From NCBI GenBank assembly GCA_025617375.2, contig JAMYGW020000005.1, positions 1,550,001-1,614,000 of the forward strand: 64,000 nucleotides of DNA. Direction: 5' to 3'. Every line of letters begins with the position of its first letter. Positions within the stretch are counted from its first letter, which is position 1. Below are positions 49,041-60,649 of the stretch, piece by piece. The position numbers and the translations under genes were made by a program. The DNA is from Acarospora socialis. Its lineage: Eukaryota; Ascomycota; Lecanoromycetes; Acarosporales; Acarosporaceae. The notes below the pieces were generated by a model, which was given only the letters and a program-made list of their open reading frames with translations, did not search any database and was not told the DNA's origin.

Positions 49041-51964
49041 TGGTTTAGTGTAATGATATGCTGTAAAAACATCTTTTTCAGCTGCACCTTGCAGAAAAGT
49101 AGTTCATGAGGTATGTTTGACTTTCTGAATTGCGTGAAAGTATCTATTTCTTGCATTTCTGAATTGATTTCAGTTTTCTTGTGATTTGTGATGTTTTCAG
49201 TATCTTCTAAAACCACTCATTTCAGTTCTAAGTACTGATAATGATTCAGACCACCATACTTTGACTTTTGAACAAGGTTTTCTCTTTGGTATATGCTGAT
49301 CTGCTGCATTTGCTATCAGATTTCTGAGAGAAATAGTCATTTCTTCTAGATTTTTATCTGATAGATGTTGCATTAAGCTTTGAATTTGAACACTGGTTTG
49401 TACTGAGTTTATTTGCAGAGTTTCTGCAAATTTAACCCAGTCTGCTTTGTCTATATTGTATGATGCACTCAGTGGACTTTCAACCCATTCAGACTCATTT
49501 GCAGTTATTTGAAACTGAATAACTTCATGGTCTGATTCAGACTTCATGTCTTGATTTACTTGCCAATTTCTGATGAAATTGCAAAGTAAGGGTGTTGCAA
49601 AAGTCAAATCAATCACTGATGTGGCATTTCCTGAGTGATGTGTATAGGTGTTTATGTCTGGTGTATTTAATAGCTCATAGTTGTGAATTTTCAACCACTT
49701 TATTAAAGAAGTAGCTCTTATAGAGTTTTCTATTGATGAATTCCACCATGCATGATGTGCATTAAAATCCCCACAGATAATAGCTCTTTGTGGTAGTTGA
49801 ATTGCTGTTAAACATCTGTCTATGGTTCATTGATCATTGTTGATTTGCTGTGACTTTTCATTGTATATGTTAAGTAACAGTATACTAGAAATTCCATTTG
49901 CTGAAATACTGAGTATTTGCAAATCTGAGTCTTTTGACAAGTCAGGTCTTGGTATACACACTAAATCTTGTTTAGTTTTAGACACAAATGCCATAGTTCT
50001 AGGTCTAATATCTAGATTAGATGTGGGTATCAAACTAGTAAAAGATGGATGTGAAATAGTGGTTTTGTTGTCTCTTGCAACCCATGGTTCTTGAAGAAGA
50101 ACTATGTCTGCAGTTTTTGTAGCTGAATTCAGACATGAGTACATGACATTCATAGATCTTGTGCAGTTGTGTTGTAGAATGGTGATTTGTGATGAATTTG
50201 TTGTGTTATTCATGACATTTTCATAGATAGTGGATCTGCTGTTGAAGAAATAGGCTGTAGTGCTTTGAAAACACTGCATTCTGCACTATTTGCTTGATGT
50301 TTCTCACCACAATTGCTGCATTTATAGACTATATGTGCGCAAGTGGTTCCTTTTGACTGTGTGGGACAAAGAAAACAGCCATGTTCTCTAGTATTGTGGT
50401 TTCCCGCACAGAATTGACATGTGTCTTGATTTTTACATACTTTTTGAGTATGTCCAAACTTTTGACACTTTCTGCATTGATCTGTTGGTTTGCAAGTGTT
50501 GTAGACTGCAGTTCTAACTGATGTTCCAGCAATTATCAGTCTGTTTCTGAGTTGAAACTGAATGTGATATTGATGAAGATCATTATCTTGACTGGAATCA
50601 ACATCCAAACTCTCTCATTAAGAAGAAACACCCAACTCAGTTGATTAAAGTGCTATATAGCATTTGCAAATATCTACCAGAAACACTAAATTTGGAGGTT
50701 TCAACTCAAAATGAGTTATGCTGTGCACCTTGGAGTGTTTCACCAAACATAGACATTCAAATCAGCAAATCTGACAAGAAACTAGCTACTTTGAATCATC
50801 TAAAGAAATTAGAAACACTTGTTTCTAAAGAAACTAGAGCAAGAAATGCTATTCTATACACAGATGGGTCAAAACTAGATGAAAATCTAGGTGCAGGTCT
50901 TTGCTACATGTATAAAGATATTATACATCAACAATCTTGAAATCTAGGAACCACCATGAAAGTCTATGATGCTGAATTGTTTGGAATTTCACAGTCTTTG
51001 AAGTTAAGTCTCAAAGAAATCATGAAATATCAAAGAATCAAAGACATATGGATCTTTTCAGACAATCAAGCAGCTATACAAAGAATTCAAACCACAAATC
51101 AAGGATCTGAACAGCATCTAGCTATTAAATGTCAAGAAACTCTTCAAAAACTCATAGATTATGAAGTTACACCTCATATTCATTGGGTCCCTGGACATGA
51201 GAACATTAAAGGCAATGAAATAGCAGATAAAGCTGCAAAATCAGGTGCAAAGCAGTCAATTTCACCAGATATTGATAGATTTACATCTATTAGCTATATC
51301 AAACACAAAATCAAGGCCAAAGCACTGGAAAACTGAACCACCCACTGGAAAAAGACAACCCAAGAAAGATACTATGCTCAGTTTGATCAAACACCTAGTT
51401 TTCACATCAAAGAAGATCTGAAAAGTGCAGACAGACTTTCATTTGCTACTTTTACACAAATGAAACTAGATCATGACTATTTCAAAGCATATCTGCATAG
51501 ATTATCAGATTATAACAGCAAGAAATGCAATGGTGCATGCAACAAAGATCAAACCCCAGAGCATTTGTTGACAGTCTGTCAATATAACAAAAAGGAGCAA
51601 ACTGAGCTGAAAAATCAGCTCAGAAACATCAATTTGCCATATACAGCAAAGGTGCTATTTACTATCAAGAAAGAAATCAAAGCTACTTTGCTGTTTTTGA
51701 AGAAAACCAAAGTAGCTACTAGAAAATGGTTATTAGGAGAAGTTGAGGGTGAAGATGAGATTTAGAAAAGAAAAAAGATATTGATTGACAATCAGCATCA
51801 GATTGACTGAACAGAAGTGATCAAAAAGCATTCAGATTGATTATTCACATGTACAAGATTTTGAGTTTTGTTTTGTGTCTACATCTTTCACTATATGTCT
51901 ATTAACTACCATAGCTTTTATAGCTGCATGCATAGAATGAAGAATAAATAAATAAATAAATAAA
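49041..51964. mobile_element. LINE E2: 5'-inverted (twin-primed) copy
   Basis: There are two opposed segments of LINE E. 49041-50551 is on the minus strand and covers the zinc-knuckle end of ORF1 and the ORF2 endonuclease up to the start of RT. 50552-51964 is on the plus strand and covers the region after RT (TECDIDED...), RNase H, 3' UTR and (TAAA)n tail. The middle of ORF2 (RT core) is missing. The switch occurs at GAG/TTGAAACTG with 1-2 bp of shared sequence. Inverted 5' part followed by sense 3' part with tail is the signature of twin priming. RNase H frames on the plus strand are interrupted by TGA at two Trp sites (near 50938 and 51334). No clear target duplication was found. Confidence 0.8.
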
Positions 51965-51965
51965 T

Positions 51966-52275
51966 CACTTCAATGTTGTTGACTTTACATTTGCATATCA
52001 TCACACAACAAACTGTCAATCATAACAGTAAAGAAATTAGAATTGTAAGTTTCAATATCTATTTATTACAGATAGATTACTAGAGTAGATTTATGACAGT
52101 GTGAAATATAATGATACACAAGCTATTTGATGATAGAGCAACACAATATATCTTTATTGATGTCAAAACTAATTTCTGAAGAGTCTTATATGTAAAGAAG
52201 TCTTATACTTATAGACTCTTACTTAGCTACACTTACTAAGATGTAATGCTGTGACTGTGCTTCATTATTTATTCT
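51966..52275 (+). repeat. Repeat X, copy 2 (unoccupied target of chromovirus B)
   Basis: It is similar to 25989-26274 and continues without interruption through GCTGTGACTGTGCTTCATTA (about 52250), where copy 1 is split by chromovirus B. Less mutated than copy 1. It starts directly after the LINE E2 tail. The element class is unknown. Confidence 0.65.
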
Positions 52276-52890
52276 GACAGATATTGAGTTCAAAGATTTA
52301 TATGACTTTTTTTCTCTTTTTTCACATCATTTTGTTCTTTTTCTTCTCAAAGATGAAAATCACATCATCACTGAACAGACATCTTGCAGTCATTATTATT
52401 TTTGAAGTTTCTATCTTTTTTTGTATCTTTTGTATAATGTTTTGTTCTGTTTTTATTTTTTATATTTCTGTCTTTGTTTCTGATTTGATCATTATTTTTT
52501 GATATTTTCTTTGAGACACTGATAAAACTCTTATTTCAAGACTCTTGAAACTGATTGCTGCTGCTGAGTATATTTGTAAAAATATGAAAATTTTGATGAA
52601 ATCTTATACAATATTTGTAAAATTCTTAGTTTACTTCTTGATCTTCTGAAGATCAGTGTTCAAAGTATTACTTTTTTTTTTTGCATCACAGTTCTGATCA
52701 CTTTTCAAATCTTTTTTATCTTAATTGAACAGTTATTGATTTATACAAAACAATTTAGAGTGCTGATTATCTCTGAGAGACTTTGAGAGTGATGAGAAAA
52801 GTGAATTTTTTATTTAAGTAAAATTTTACTGCAATGTGTTTCTTCTGATTCTTCATCATCTTTTATTATTGTATGATTTTTCTTATGAGT
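52276..52890 (-). mobile_element. Tad1-type LINE fragment (family D, copy 3)
   Basis: This is collinear, on the same strand, with about 12100-12712 of LINE D copy 1, the ORF1 region including the TARCLF/SDDVIF block. Similarity stops at both ends, so it is a truncated piece. It has no open frame of significance. Confidence 0.65.
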
Positions 52891-52992
52891 CTTATTAAAG
52901 TAATTAACTTGTTGTTTGTACAGCTGCTTCAATGTTACTGATATATTTTAAGTAGAACATATTAGTTCATAATCAATATTTTGTATTCAAAG

Positions 52993-53343
52993 TGTTATAT
53001 TTTGATCTGAGATTTCTTAGATATTAAGATTAAAAATTTTAATTTATTGATATAAAAATTCTTCTGTTACACAGTTGTCTGATAATTTTTAAATGATAAT
53101 TAGAAATTGAACATGATTTTTTTCATAAGAGAAACAATTGTGACTATATACTGAATTCATTTGTTGATCTCACTATTGAGCTTATTGAGCTGATTCATTC
53201 ATGCAGTTTATTGAGTTTGCTCATTAAACTTATTATTAAACATGATAAGATATCACATGACTTTTCTTGACAATTCATCTGTCAAATGCTTCTTAAACAT
53301 ATATGTCAGTTCTGTTCATACTTGTTCTGATATGATTGTAACA
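52993..53343 (-). repeat. 351-bp LTR, family C, second copy
   Basis: It aligns end to end with 37184-37534 in the same orientation (TGTTATATTT...TGTAACA). It is inserted in an inverted piece of repeat X (which follows from 53344). No matching target pentamers were seen. It could be a solo LTR or the 5' LTR of a minus-strand element whose 3' LTR is 37184-37534 and whose interior has been overrun by later insertions. Confidence 0.7.
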
Positions 53344-53470
53344 CTTTATCATTAAATAGCTTGTGTATTGTTATATTTCACACTGTTATAAATCTACTCT
53401 AGTAATCTATCTGTGATAGATAGGTATTGGGACTTACATAATTATAACATTGATGACAATAATAATATGA
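53344..53470 (-). repeat. Repeat X, inverted piece at the block edge
   Basis: This is the reverse complement of the core of repeat X: ATAGCTTGTGTATTGTTAT, then AATCTACTCTAGTAATCTATC. It has the least mutated version (retains TTGGGACTT). Together with copy 2 (51966) it forms an inverted pair around 53290 bp of other insertions' edges, so X may be the terminal inverted repeat of a DNA transposon; this is inference. Confidence 0.5.
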
Positions 53471-53777
53471 CTATGTATGGCTCTTGACCCATGAAGCTTA
53501 GTATGTGTAATGTATTATTTCAGTAAATTACATGAATCATTAGGTAGTCACCAATCAAGATCATTAGATACTCACAATATCGTGGTGTGGTGACTGTTTT
53601 CATACGGTTGGAAGTTGATTTTTAGATTTAGTGCGTTTTCAATTGAACATTGTTTTTAGACCATGATAACACGATTAATTGGGACCTGCTTTGTCCGCTA
53701 AGGTAGTTAGCTTGACTTTTGTCTCATGGAGTCACCTCAACACAGAACTGTCAATATAGCCACCGCCAGAGGTTCCA

Positions 53778-54960
53778 ATGTCTGGCTCCTTTGCTAACTT
53801 CTCTGATACACCATCACTATTCAACACTCTTCATCTGTCACAACTAGCGCCTCTACTTCTTCAGAAGCCACCATTCATGCTTGATGCACTATCTTTCTTC
53901 TCTTGCACTGCGATCGAGAAGCCAGAGACATGGACACTTTATGAGAAGTTGTTTCTGTCATGCCTACAAACGGGTGATGACAAGTCTGCCCGCTTGTGTC
54001 TAGAAAGACTCACAGACCGGTTTGAGTCCTCCAATGACCGTCTCATGAGCCTTAGGGGTCTCTACCGCGAAGCTGTAGCGGAGAATGATGCTGCCTTGAC
54101 ACACATCTTAAAGAATTATGAGGACGTGCTCGCTGAAGACCCTGCCAATTCAGTTAGCTCCCTGCCCATAATAGAACCATTGAAGCTGATCATGGCCGCA
54201 GCCGATTGCGAAAAGACGAATTACATTGCTTCGAAGCTTATCTAGACCGCTTGATGCGGTTTCTGCGATCATCACACTCCTGGACATTTCTCCTACTGAT
54301 GCGGAAGCCTGGTTTGAGCTCTCAGACATATATGCTTCTCTTGGGCTCTACCCTCAAGCGATTTATAGTCTCGAAGAGGTTTCACTAATTGCGCCGAATG
54401 CATGGAATGTAGGTCATTTGGTACATGAGCTAGAGCTGATATCTCTTGTGCTGAGTTTTTCTGGTAGCTGATGGTCTATAATGTTAGGTCCAAGCTCGGA
54501 TGGGGGAGCTTCTATATCTATCGGCTTGCTCTGGCAGTGCAGAGGTAGCCGAGGTAACGCTGATAGATGCTATGCGACGATTTTGTAGGAGCATCGAGTT
54601 ATGCGATGGCTACCTTCGCGGGTATTACGGACTGAAAGTTGTGAGTTAGCCATCATCTGCTGTCCGGCTTTGGTTCCTTGACAAGAACGCTAATGTTCAG
54701 TTCAGGTCACAAGCAGACTGCTGCAATCAGTTATTAAGGCCTCAAGGACAGCATCGGTGTCGGGGAGGGACACCGGCGCGCCGATCTCGTCATCGCCCCG
54801 GGCTAGATTTCAAAAGCTCAATATGCTGGCAACATCTAAATTGGCAAAAATCGTTACTCATGTTTCAGCAGGGGATGCGGGTTGGCAAGGATACAAGGAA
54901 TCGGAGGTCATAGCAGCACGGCAGCTGCTTGATAGTGAAAATCAGTTGAGCAAGCCTTGA
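53778..54960 (+). CDS. EMC2: ER membrane protein complex subunit 2 (EMC2/TTC35)
   Basis: The spliced model is 53778-54152, 54202-54408, 54488-54640 and 54706-54960, giving 329 residues. Introns of 49, 79 and 65 nt all fall at phase 0 (donors GTTAGC, GTAGGT, GTGAGT). Family landmarks include ARLCLERLTDRFESSNDR and LRGLYREAVAENDAAL, then PIAKRRITLLRSLSRPLDAV spanning the first splice, then TDAEAWFELSDIYASLGLY and RFCRSIELCDGYLRGYYGLK. These are the TPR-type helices of EMC2, the soluble cytosolic scaffold of the EMC insertase, which places transmembrane helices into the ER membrane. The length is normal for fungi (about 300-330). The ATG is only about 190 bp from the edge of the AT-rich block, so the promoter must be short. 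Codon use and GC are normal. Confidence 0.95.
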
Positions 54961-57097
54961 GGCTTGCATTGGATTAGAGCGCCTCGGACGTGTGCGGTAC
55001 AACCTACTCAGGTCGCTAGCTCATCTCAACTCCCAAGGCTCTGGAAGACTATGACCGACATCTGTTGGTCTACCAATCTGGCCGGGTTCGCATCGTTGCT
55101 AGGAAGGTCTTAAATTTGGCTGCGCCTAGTTTAGGTTATAAACGCTGCATTATGAAGCACTACCGGCCAAAGCTGGGTTGTTCAGGAACAGAGAACGGGA
55201 AGAGAACCATTGAGTGAGGTCGCCTTTCCAAGCGCAGACCAATATAGCTTGGAAGATGAATTTAGGTCTCGGATGCCACTAGCGCGACATGCTCAGGTTG
55301 GGCAGCTGTAAGTTGATCGTGGCACCTGTCAGGCCGCTTGCCTCAATCAACCAGATATAAGCGTCTGAAGAAAGCGGATGCTTGAATGCTGCGACCCTGG
55401 CATTCCAGGTGTTGCTACCTATGCCCAGCGGCAACTCGCATCCATCGGGCATCTACTTCAACCGTCGGGCCAGACCCCTACCTACCAACTGCGACTCTTC
55501 CCTCCCACAAGTTGGCGTCATATACTTAAGAGGTCGAGTTAGACGATTCGAATTATTGTAGGACCTTAACTTAGATACTGCAAATCAATAACTTCCTTGC
55601 ATACCAGCGGAGTCACGGTACTCGCATAACCATTCTCGACATTTGACCATTTGCAGCGACGGGATCATATTTAAGGATCGGGTGACGGCCGCGCCCATGT
55701 ATTGAATGTTCAGGAATCGGCGGAAAAGACCTTAGAGCATAAAGTATCGGGTCTTACATGTAGAGTACTTCCTCCACTTTTGATATCCATCTCTCGACGG
55801 ACTCGACGCTGCTGCGCGACGATAACGACGACGCGATCTTGCATCAGCGCTCCTAAGACACCTGATATCATACATACTGGGCTTATGCATACACGAGCGT
55901 ACAAGTAATTCCACTTACTGCGAATCATCATCATCATCATCATCATTATCAATCATCACTATCATCTTCCTGTACTCGTCAAAGTCAATACACTTTCCAG
56001 AACAGCTTCCGTAAGTCCACCATCTGTGCTTCACTCTCCCATCTCATTCCCGAATAGCTGACAGTTTAAAGAATCAATTGAGCATACCGTGAGGATACTT
56101 CATCGGTCGGTGTCACGACGTCATACACGCAAGGGAGTGCGGCAAAAGGGAGATCGACGGGCTAGGATTTAGATAGTCGACCACCTACCCAGGAGTTACC
56201 CTACACTCATCCTTTCAGCAGCAAACAATACGAAATCCAAATCTTGTCGGAGGACGGCCACTACGACTGTCCCAGTACCGTCTTCATTAATTCTCAGGAT
56301 TGGAGTCTGTCATCGACAGAATGCTGAAAATGGTAGAGTATGAGGGTATGTAAGGTAGTCAATAATACGAGTTTCGGTCGTATGGTATCGCATCGCATCG
56401 CCTGATCGCCTATACCGTAAGATACGATTGCCTATGCCCGCAACGCAGTCCTTCTCCCCCCCACCCAGCTGACTTCGCATACCACGACAGCAAACTCTGA
56501 CGCCGGCGGCGACGACGGCGACGACGACGACAAGCACAACAACCAACTATCTCCTAGATTCGTTCGCCTTCCTCATCATCACGTCCCCGTTATCCACGCC
56601 ATCGTCTATACAGCGACTTGCGCTTAACTCAAGAACTTCGCATACAGTCCGGCCTTGGACGCTACTTGGAAAAGTGAGAAGGAGCCCTTGTGGGCGCTGA
56701 TTGCAAGATAGTGTTGTCCTTCAGGCATTCCTCCTGTTATATCTCTGCGATAGCTACCGCCCTCGCTCCCAAGGCAAATACTATCTTACTCATTCTTTCT
56801 ACGTTTGACGAGCACATACCGTTTTACCTCTTCAGCTCTCGAACTACGCAATCCAGATACGCAGCTATAAAGTCCCGTACGGATATTGCTCGCTTAGCTG
56901 TTTCCGAAGCGAGGTCTGCTGTAAGTCTGCCCTTCTCGTTCACCAGGGAAGAATCAGCAGTGCAGTGGAAGCTCACTCCTGCGCCAGGGGCGCAAGCCCG
57001 ACCATTGTGGGCCCCGTTCCGAGGCTATCTATGCTCGACCCTTTCTATGGTGGAAAGGTGTAGGGCAGGGTACTCCTTCGGCGAACGAATCGACCCC
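54961..57097. other. 2.1-kb GC-balanced intergenic stretch
   Basis: No coding frame on either strand shows a recognisable domain or plausible exon chain. A frame from 56690 (no ATG, starts GTG) runs open into the first exon of the next gene and is probably its 5' leader. A (CAT)n microsatellite lies at 55926-55946 and GACGACGGC-type repeats near 56505-56530. It probably holds the long promoter and 5' leader of the ubiquitin-like-domain gene. Confidence 0.5.
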
Positions 57098-59365
57098 ATG
57101 CCGTAAGTCATAGGCTGAAGATCCTGGATTGACTTGGTGCTCCCCTTGATCACAGTGCTGCCTGCTTCCATGATGTTATTTCCCACGTCGATATAGTCAC
57201 AATATGCTCTTTTAGCGATTTGTGTGCAATTGATCAAATGCTGACATTGTGGCGATTTGCAGATATCATATCACGATTGATCACGCTACCACGGCTCACG
57301 GTTCCGAGCATTCGTCGCTATCGGACGGGGAAGAATCTTCGGGCGTGCAGGTTTCGCCCTCCTCTGCCGCCGGTAGTCACGAATACCCGGACTCGCTGGT
57401 AGACAACGACTACTTAGTCCTATACCCCGACGAGATCGGACCCTCGGACTCGGCGTCGAGACCCCGAACGTCGAATCACAATCGCGAAGTACCTCTTCGG
57501 GATATTCGACGACCTCCAAACCGCCGGCATACCAGCCAGGACCGTGGAACCCATCACGCCCCACCCAGAGCGCCTCGGCATCACGCGCCGACCTCAACTG
57601 GAAGTGTGGACCCCTCCGAGGATTATCCGGGCTATGCCCGCGGCCCGCCGCCTCCGCATGCACGGCCTTATACACATTGGGGCCATGTAGCCGTTGCAAC
57701 ACCAGCGAACTTTCCTCCAAGCTTTTCGTCCGGTCCTTCGTATCCATCATTCCATCCCGGCAACAGCGTCGTACCGGCTGGGCAACAGCTGGTCCCTTAC
57801 GGGACTCAAGGTCAGCCTTACGGGTATCCTCATCCGTTCCCCCCGTTGCCAAGTACAGGCGCTCATGGCTACTTCCCACCTGTCCCGACGGGTCCCCAAC
57901 ACATGGGCAACCCGCTGTCTCCGCATGGTGGGACACCTTACAATGGTCAGGAGATTATGTCGTACAGTCCTGGACCTGGCTATTTCCCCAATTACCCGCA
58001 GCCAATACCCATTCATTCGGTCATGCCTCCTCCAGCACTCTACAACCCATATACAGCGGTTCATTCGCCTCCACCTGCAAAGACCCCGCCCCCACCCGCT
58101 CCAGCCGACACCTCCAAGGACGACGAAAAGTTTGCTCGCCTGGAGAAGATCTTGATGGAGCAAAAGGCTGAGCAGGAAGCGCGAGATGCTGCACTCAAGA
58201 AAGCTGCTGAGGAGAAAGCGGCTAAGGATGAAGCTGATAAGAAGGCTGCCGATGAAGCCGCGGCCCGAGCAGCGGCCGCGGCTAAGGAGGCAGCCGATCG
58301 GAAAGCTGCCGAGGATGCTGCCAAGGCCAAAGCCGATGCAGAAGTCGCCGCTGCAACCAAAGCCACGGCCGACGCCGAAGCATCCGCCGCTAAAGCGAAG
58401 GCCGAAGCCGAAGAAGCTACCACAAAGGCAAAGGCCGAAGCCGAAGAAGCTACCACAAAGGCAAAGGCCGAAGCCGAAGAGAGCGCGGCTAAGGCAAAAG
58501 CTGCCGCAGAAGAAGCGATCGCCAAGGCAAAGGCGGAAAGTGACGAAGCGCTTGCCAAAGCCAAAGCCGATGCGGAAGCTGCAGCTGCCGCCGCCGCCGC
58601 CGCCGCCGCAGCCGCCGCCAAACCCCCACCGGAGAAGAAGAAGCCGTTGAAATTCAAAGATGCAGTTGGGCGTAAATTCAGCTTTCCATTTCACCTTTGT
58701 AGCACATGGAATGTGAGTAACGGCCAAGTGTTTGCTCACATGCTCTACATGATTCATTGCTAACATTCGATGGCGGTCACTAGGGTATGGAAGAGCTCAT
58801 CAAGCAAGCATTCGTACATGTTGAGATCATTGGTCCGCATGTCGCAGAGGGGCACTACGATCTGGTTGGCCCGAATGGGGAGATCATCCTACCACAGGTA
58901 TGGGAGACAATGGTGGAGCCTGACTGGACCATTACGATGCACATGTGGCCCATGCCTGAACCTCCAAAGCCTCCCGACCCACCTCCAACAGCACCAGCAC
59001 CGGCAGCACCGGCAGCACCGGCAACACCGGCAGCACCTGCAGCACCGGCGGAAGCAGCAGCGGCCGATGGGGCCCCCCAGATCGTGATCGTCGAACCGAA
59101 AAAGGAGGGAGCACCAGGTGCGCCACCCCCTCCTCCTCCTCCACCCGTGCCTCCTGCGGGCGGTGGAGCGCCTCCCGCGCCTCCGGCAGCCGATGGCGCA
59201 ATTGTGGTCGTCCCTGACCTTCGCCCAGGGAAAAAACCCCCTACGGGCAAAGTTTCCCCGCTGCTAGCTTGGACAGCTGGACGATCTCGCCAATCGAAGT
59301 CGGGAAAAGTGCAAAAAAAACCTGAAGATGCTGTCAAACACGACGTTGTGTGTCGTGCAATGTGA
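57098..59365 (+). CDS. Proline-rich/alanine coiled-coil protein with fungal ubiquitin-like domain, 3 exons
   Basis: The spliced model is 57098-57102, 57263-58712 and 58784-59365, giving 678 residues. Intron 1 has a perfect GTAAGT donor, a TGCTGAC branch and a TTTGCAG acceptor; intron 2 (71 nt, GTGAGT...CACTAG) joins HLCSTWN to GMEELIKQ. Regions: Ser/His/Pro-rich disordered N-terminus (1-280); an Ala/Lys/Glu coiled coil (about 286-455) with a 33-bp unit (KAEAEEATTKA) repeated exactly and a 13-Ala run; a ubiquitin-like fold (about 462-540: KFKDAVGRKFSFPFHLC, HVEIIGPHVAEGHYDLVG, WTITMHMWPMPEPP); a Pro/Ala-rich tail. This domain is widespread in filamentous ascomycetes and its function is unknown. 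An alternative in-frame start lies at 57047. It is convergent with the phosphatase gene at 60650. Confidence 0.85.
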
Positions 59366-60649
59366 GACTTCATCGCGTGGCCGTTGATGAACATATGGAA
59401 GACTCGGAAAGATACAGTTGGGCGAGGTGCACAGCGAGTTCGATATGGTTTGCCGCCAGACACTGGGCGAGGCAGATTTCCATCGTTGTGCACCACAGCT
59501 TTTATCACCACACTACAGATTGTCTCTGAAGCCTGCTACTTTGGCCTCATAGCTGAATCCGGGTCTTTCTCATGTATGCTTCTTCGTCGATCAGTGTTGT
59601 TGGTTTCTCACTACAAGCTACTTCCGGAGGGGCATGGTTTTTTCACCCGGCACCATCGGGTCGTTTTTCATGCCTCAACAGGGTGCCGTGGGGAGTTGGT
59701 GGTCGTTTCTCCTGTATGTCTCCTTTCCTTGGTCCTAGGATTGTCTCAGACGATTCTGATGGACCAGTTCTCCACCTTTTGACATGAAGCCACAGCTTTG
59801 TTCTGTCGTTTATCGGGAACCGTGGTTTCGTAAGCTTATCTGTTGGCATTGCATGAGCGAGGGGCGTGCGTGGTGATAGCTTGAACTTTGCTCAAGATAG
59901 TTGATTGCTTTGGCGTGTGTCCAAATACCCTCAACCGCAAGAGCTATAGAAATTGAGCACAACGGCAGCTTTCTACCGTCTTGGGCTGCATACGTGCAAA
60001 CGTTGGACTCTCACATTGACCACCGAAGATATGATAATGATATAAGGATATTCTGTGCCAAGGGTCGCGCCTGCTTTAAGTGGAGGAAGCGACTTGCTTA
60101 CCGACCTGGAAGTGCCAGGAGGAGGGAATTTCCAAGAATGCTATCATACACTTGACTACCCGCCAACGGAGTGACTTAGGTGCTAGCCATGCTGTTGTTC
60201 ATCCAGATAGAATCCTGTAATAGAATCCGCAGATGTGCTATGATCGATGCTCCCCATTCGATAGCCCAGCAGCCTCCAAGCTTGAACTCGTTGCGGGGAG
60301 GTTGATACCGGTCGTCACTTACGTCTTTTGTAAGCCCCAAGTCTGAGGCAGATTGACTGTGGTTTTTCGTTCCACATCAATAGGGGGCAATCGGACACTT
60401 CTCACAGTGTGCGGAGTTTCAACCGTGGTTTGTGTCGGATATCATATACGACAATCAGGCGATGCGGCCTTTTCACCTCGGATGCAGCTGCTCAGCCACA
60501 GCAGTTGGCATTCCTCCAGTGTCGTCATTCCACATGTGGCTAGACCTCATAGCCTTGAGGATCCTGCACTGGACCTGCCTCGCACAAGCGCTTGACTGCA
60601 GCCGTATTAGGATAATCTGAAGTGAGATGACTTAGGTATGTCTATTCAT
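59366..60649. other. Intergenic region between convergent genes
   Basis: These are the 3' flanks of the ubiquitin-like-domain gene and the synaptojanin-like gene. A 132-codon plus frame (59384-59782) has no domain or splice support and is likely 3' UTR. Nothing else is identifiable. Confidence 0.55.

Noticed and set aside
37184-53343. A single 16-kb minus-strand LTR element bounded by the two 351-bp LTRs.
   Set aside because: The target pentamers do not match and the interior is mostly unrelated LINE, SINE and gag-like DNA; a heavily nested element is possible but not supported enough to annotate as one unit.
55926-55946. (CAT)n tract as a regulatory repeat.
   Set aside because: It is a short microsatellite with no supporting context; noted only as a simple repeat.
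56690-57106. 138-codon plus-strand frame as an independent gene.
   Set aside because: It begins with GTG, has no domain, and runs into the strong GTAAGT donor used by the ubiquitin-like-domain gene; it is better read as that gene's 5' leader or N-terminal extension.
57286-59511. Long minus-strand frames (up to 339 codons) opposite the ubiquitin-like-domain gene.
   Set aside because: They are shadows of GC-rich, repetitive Ala/Pro/Lys codons on the coding strand; their Gly/Ser/Phe-rich composition is an artefact of the reverse complement.
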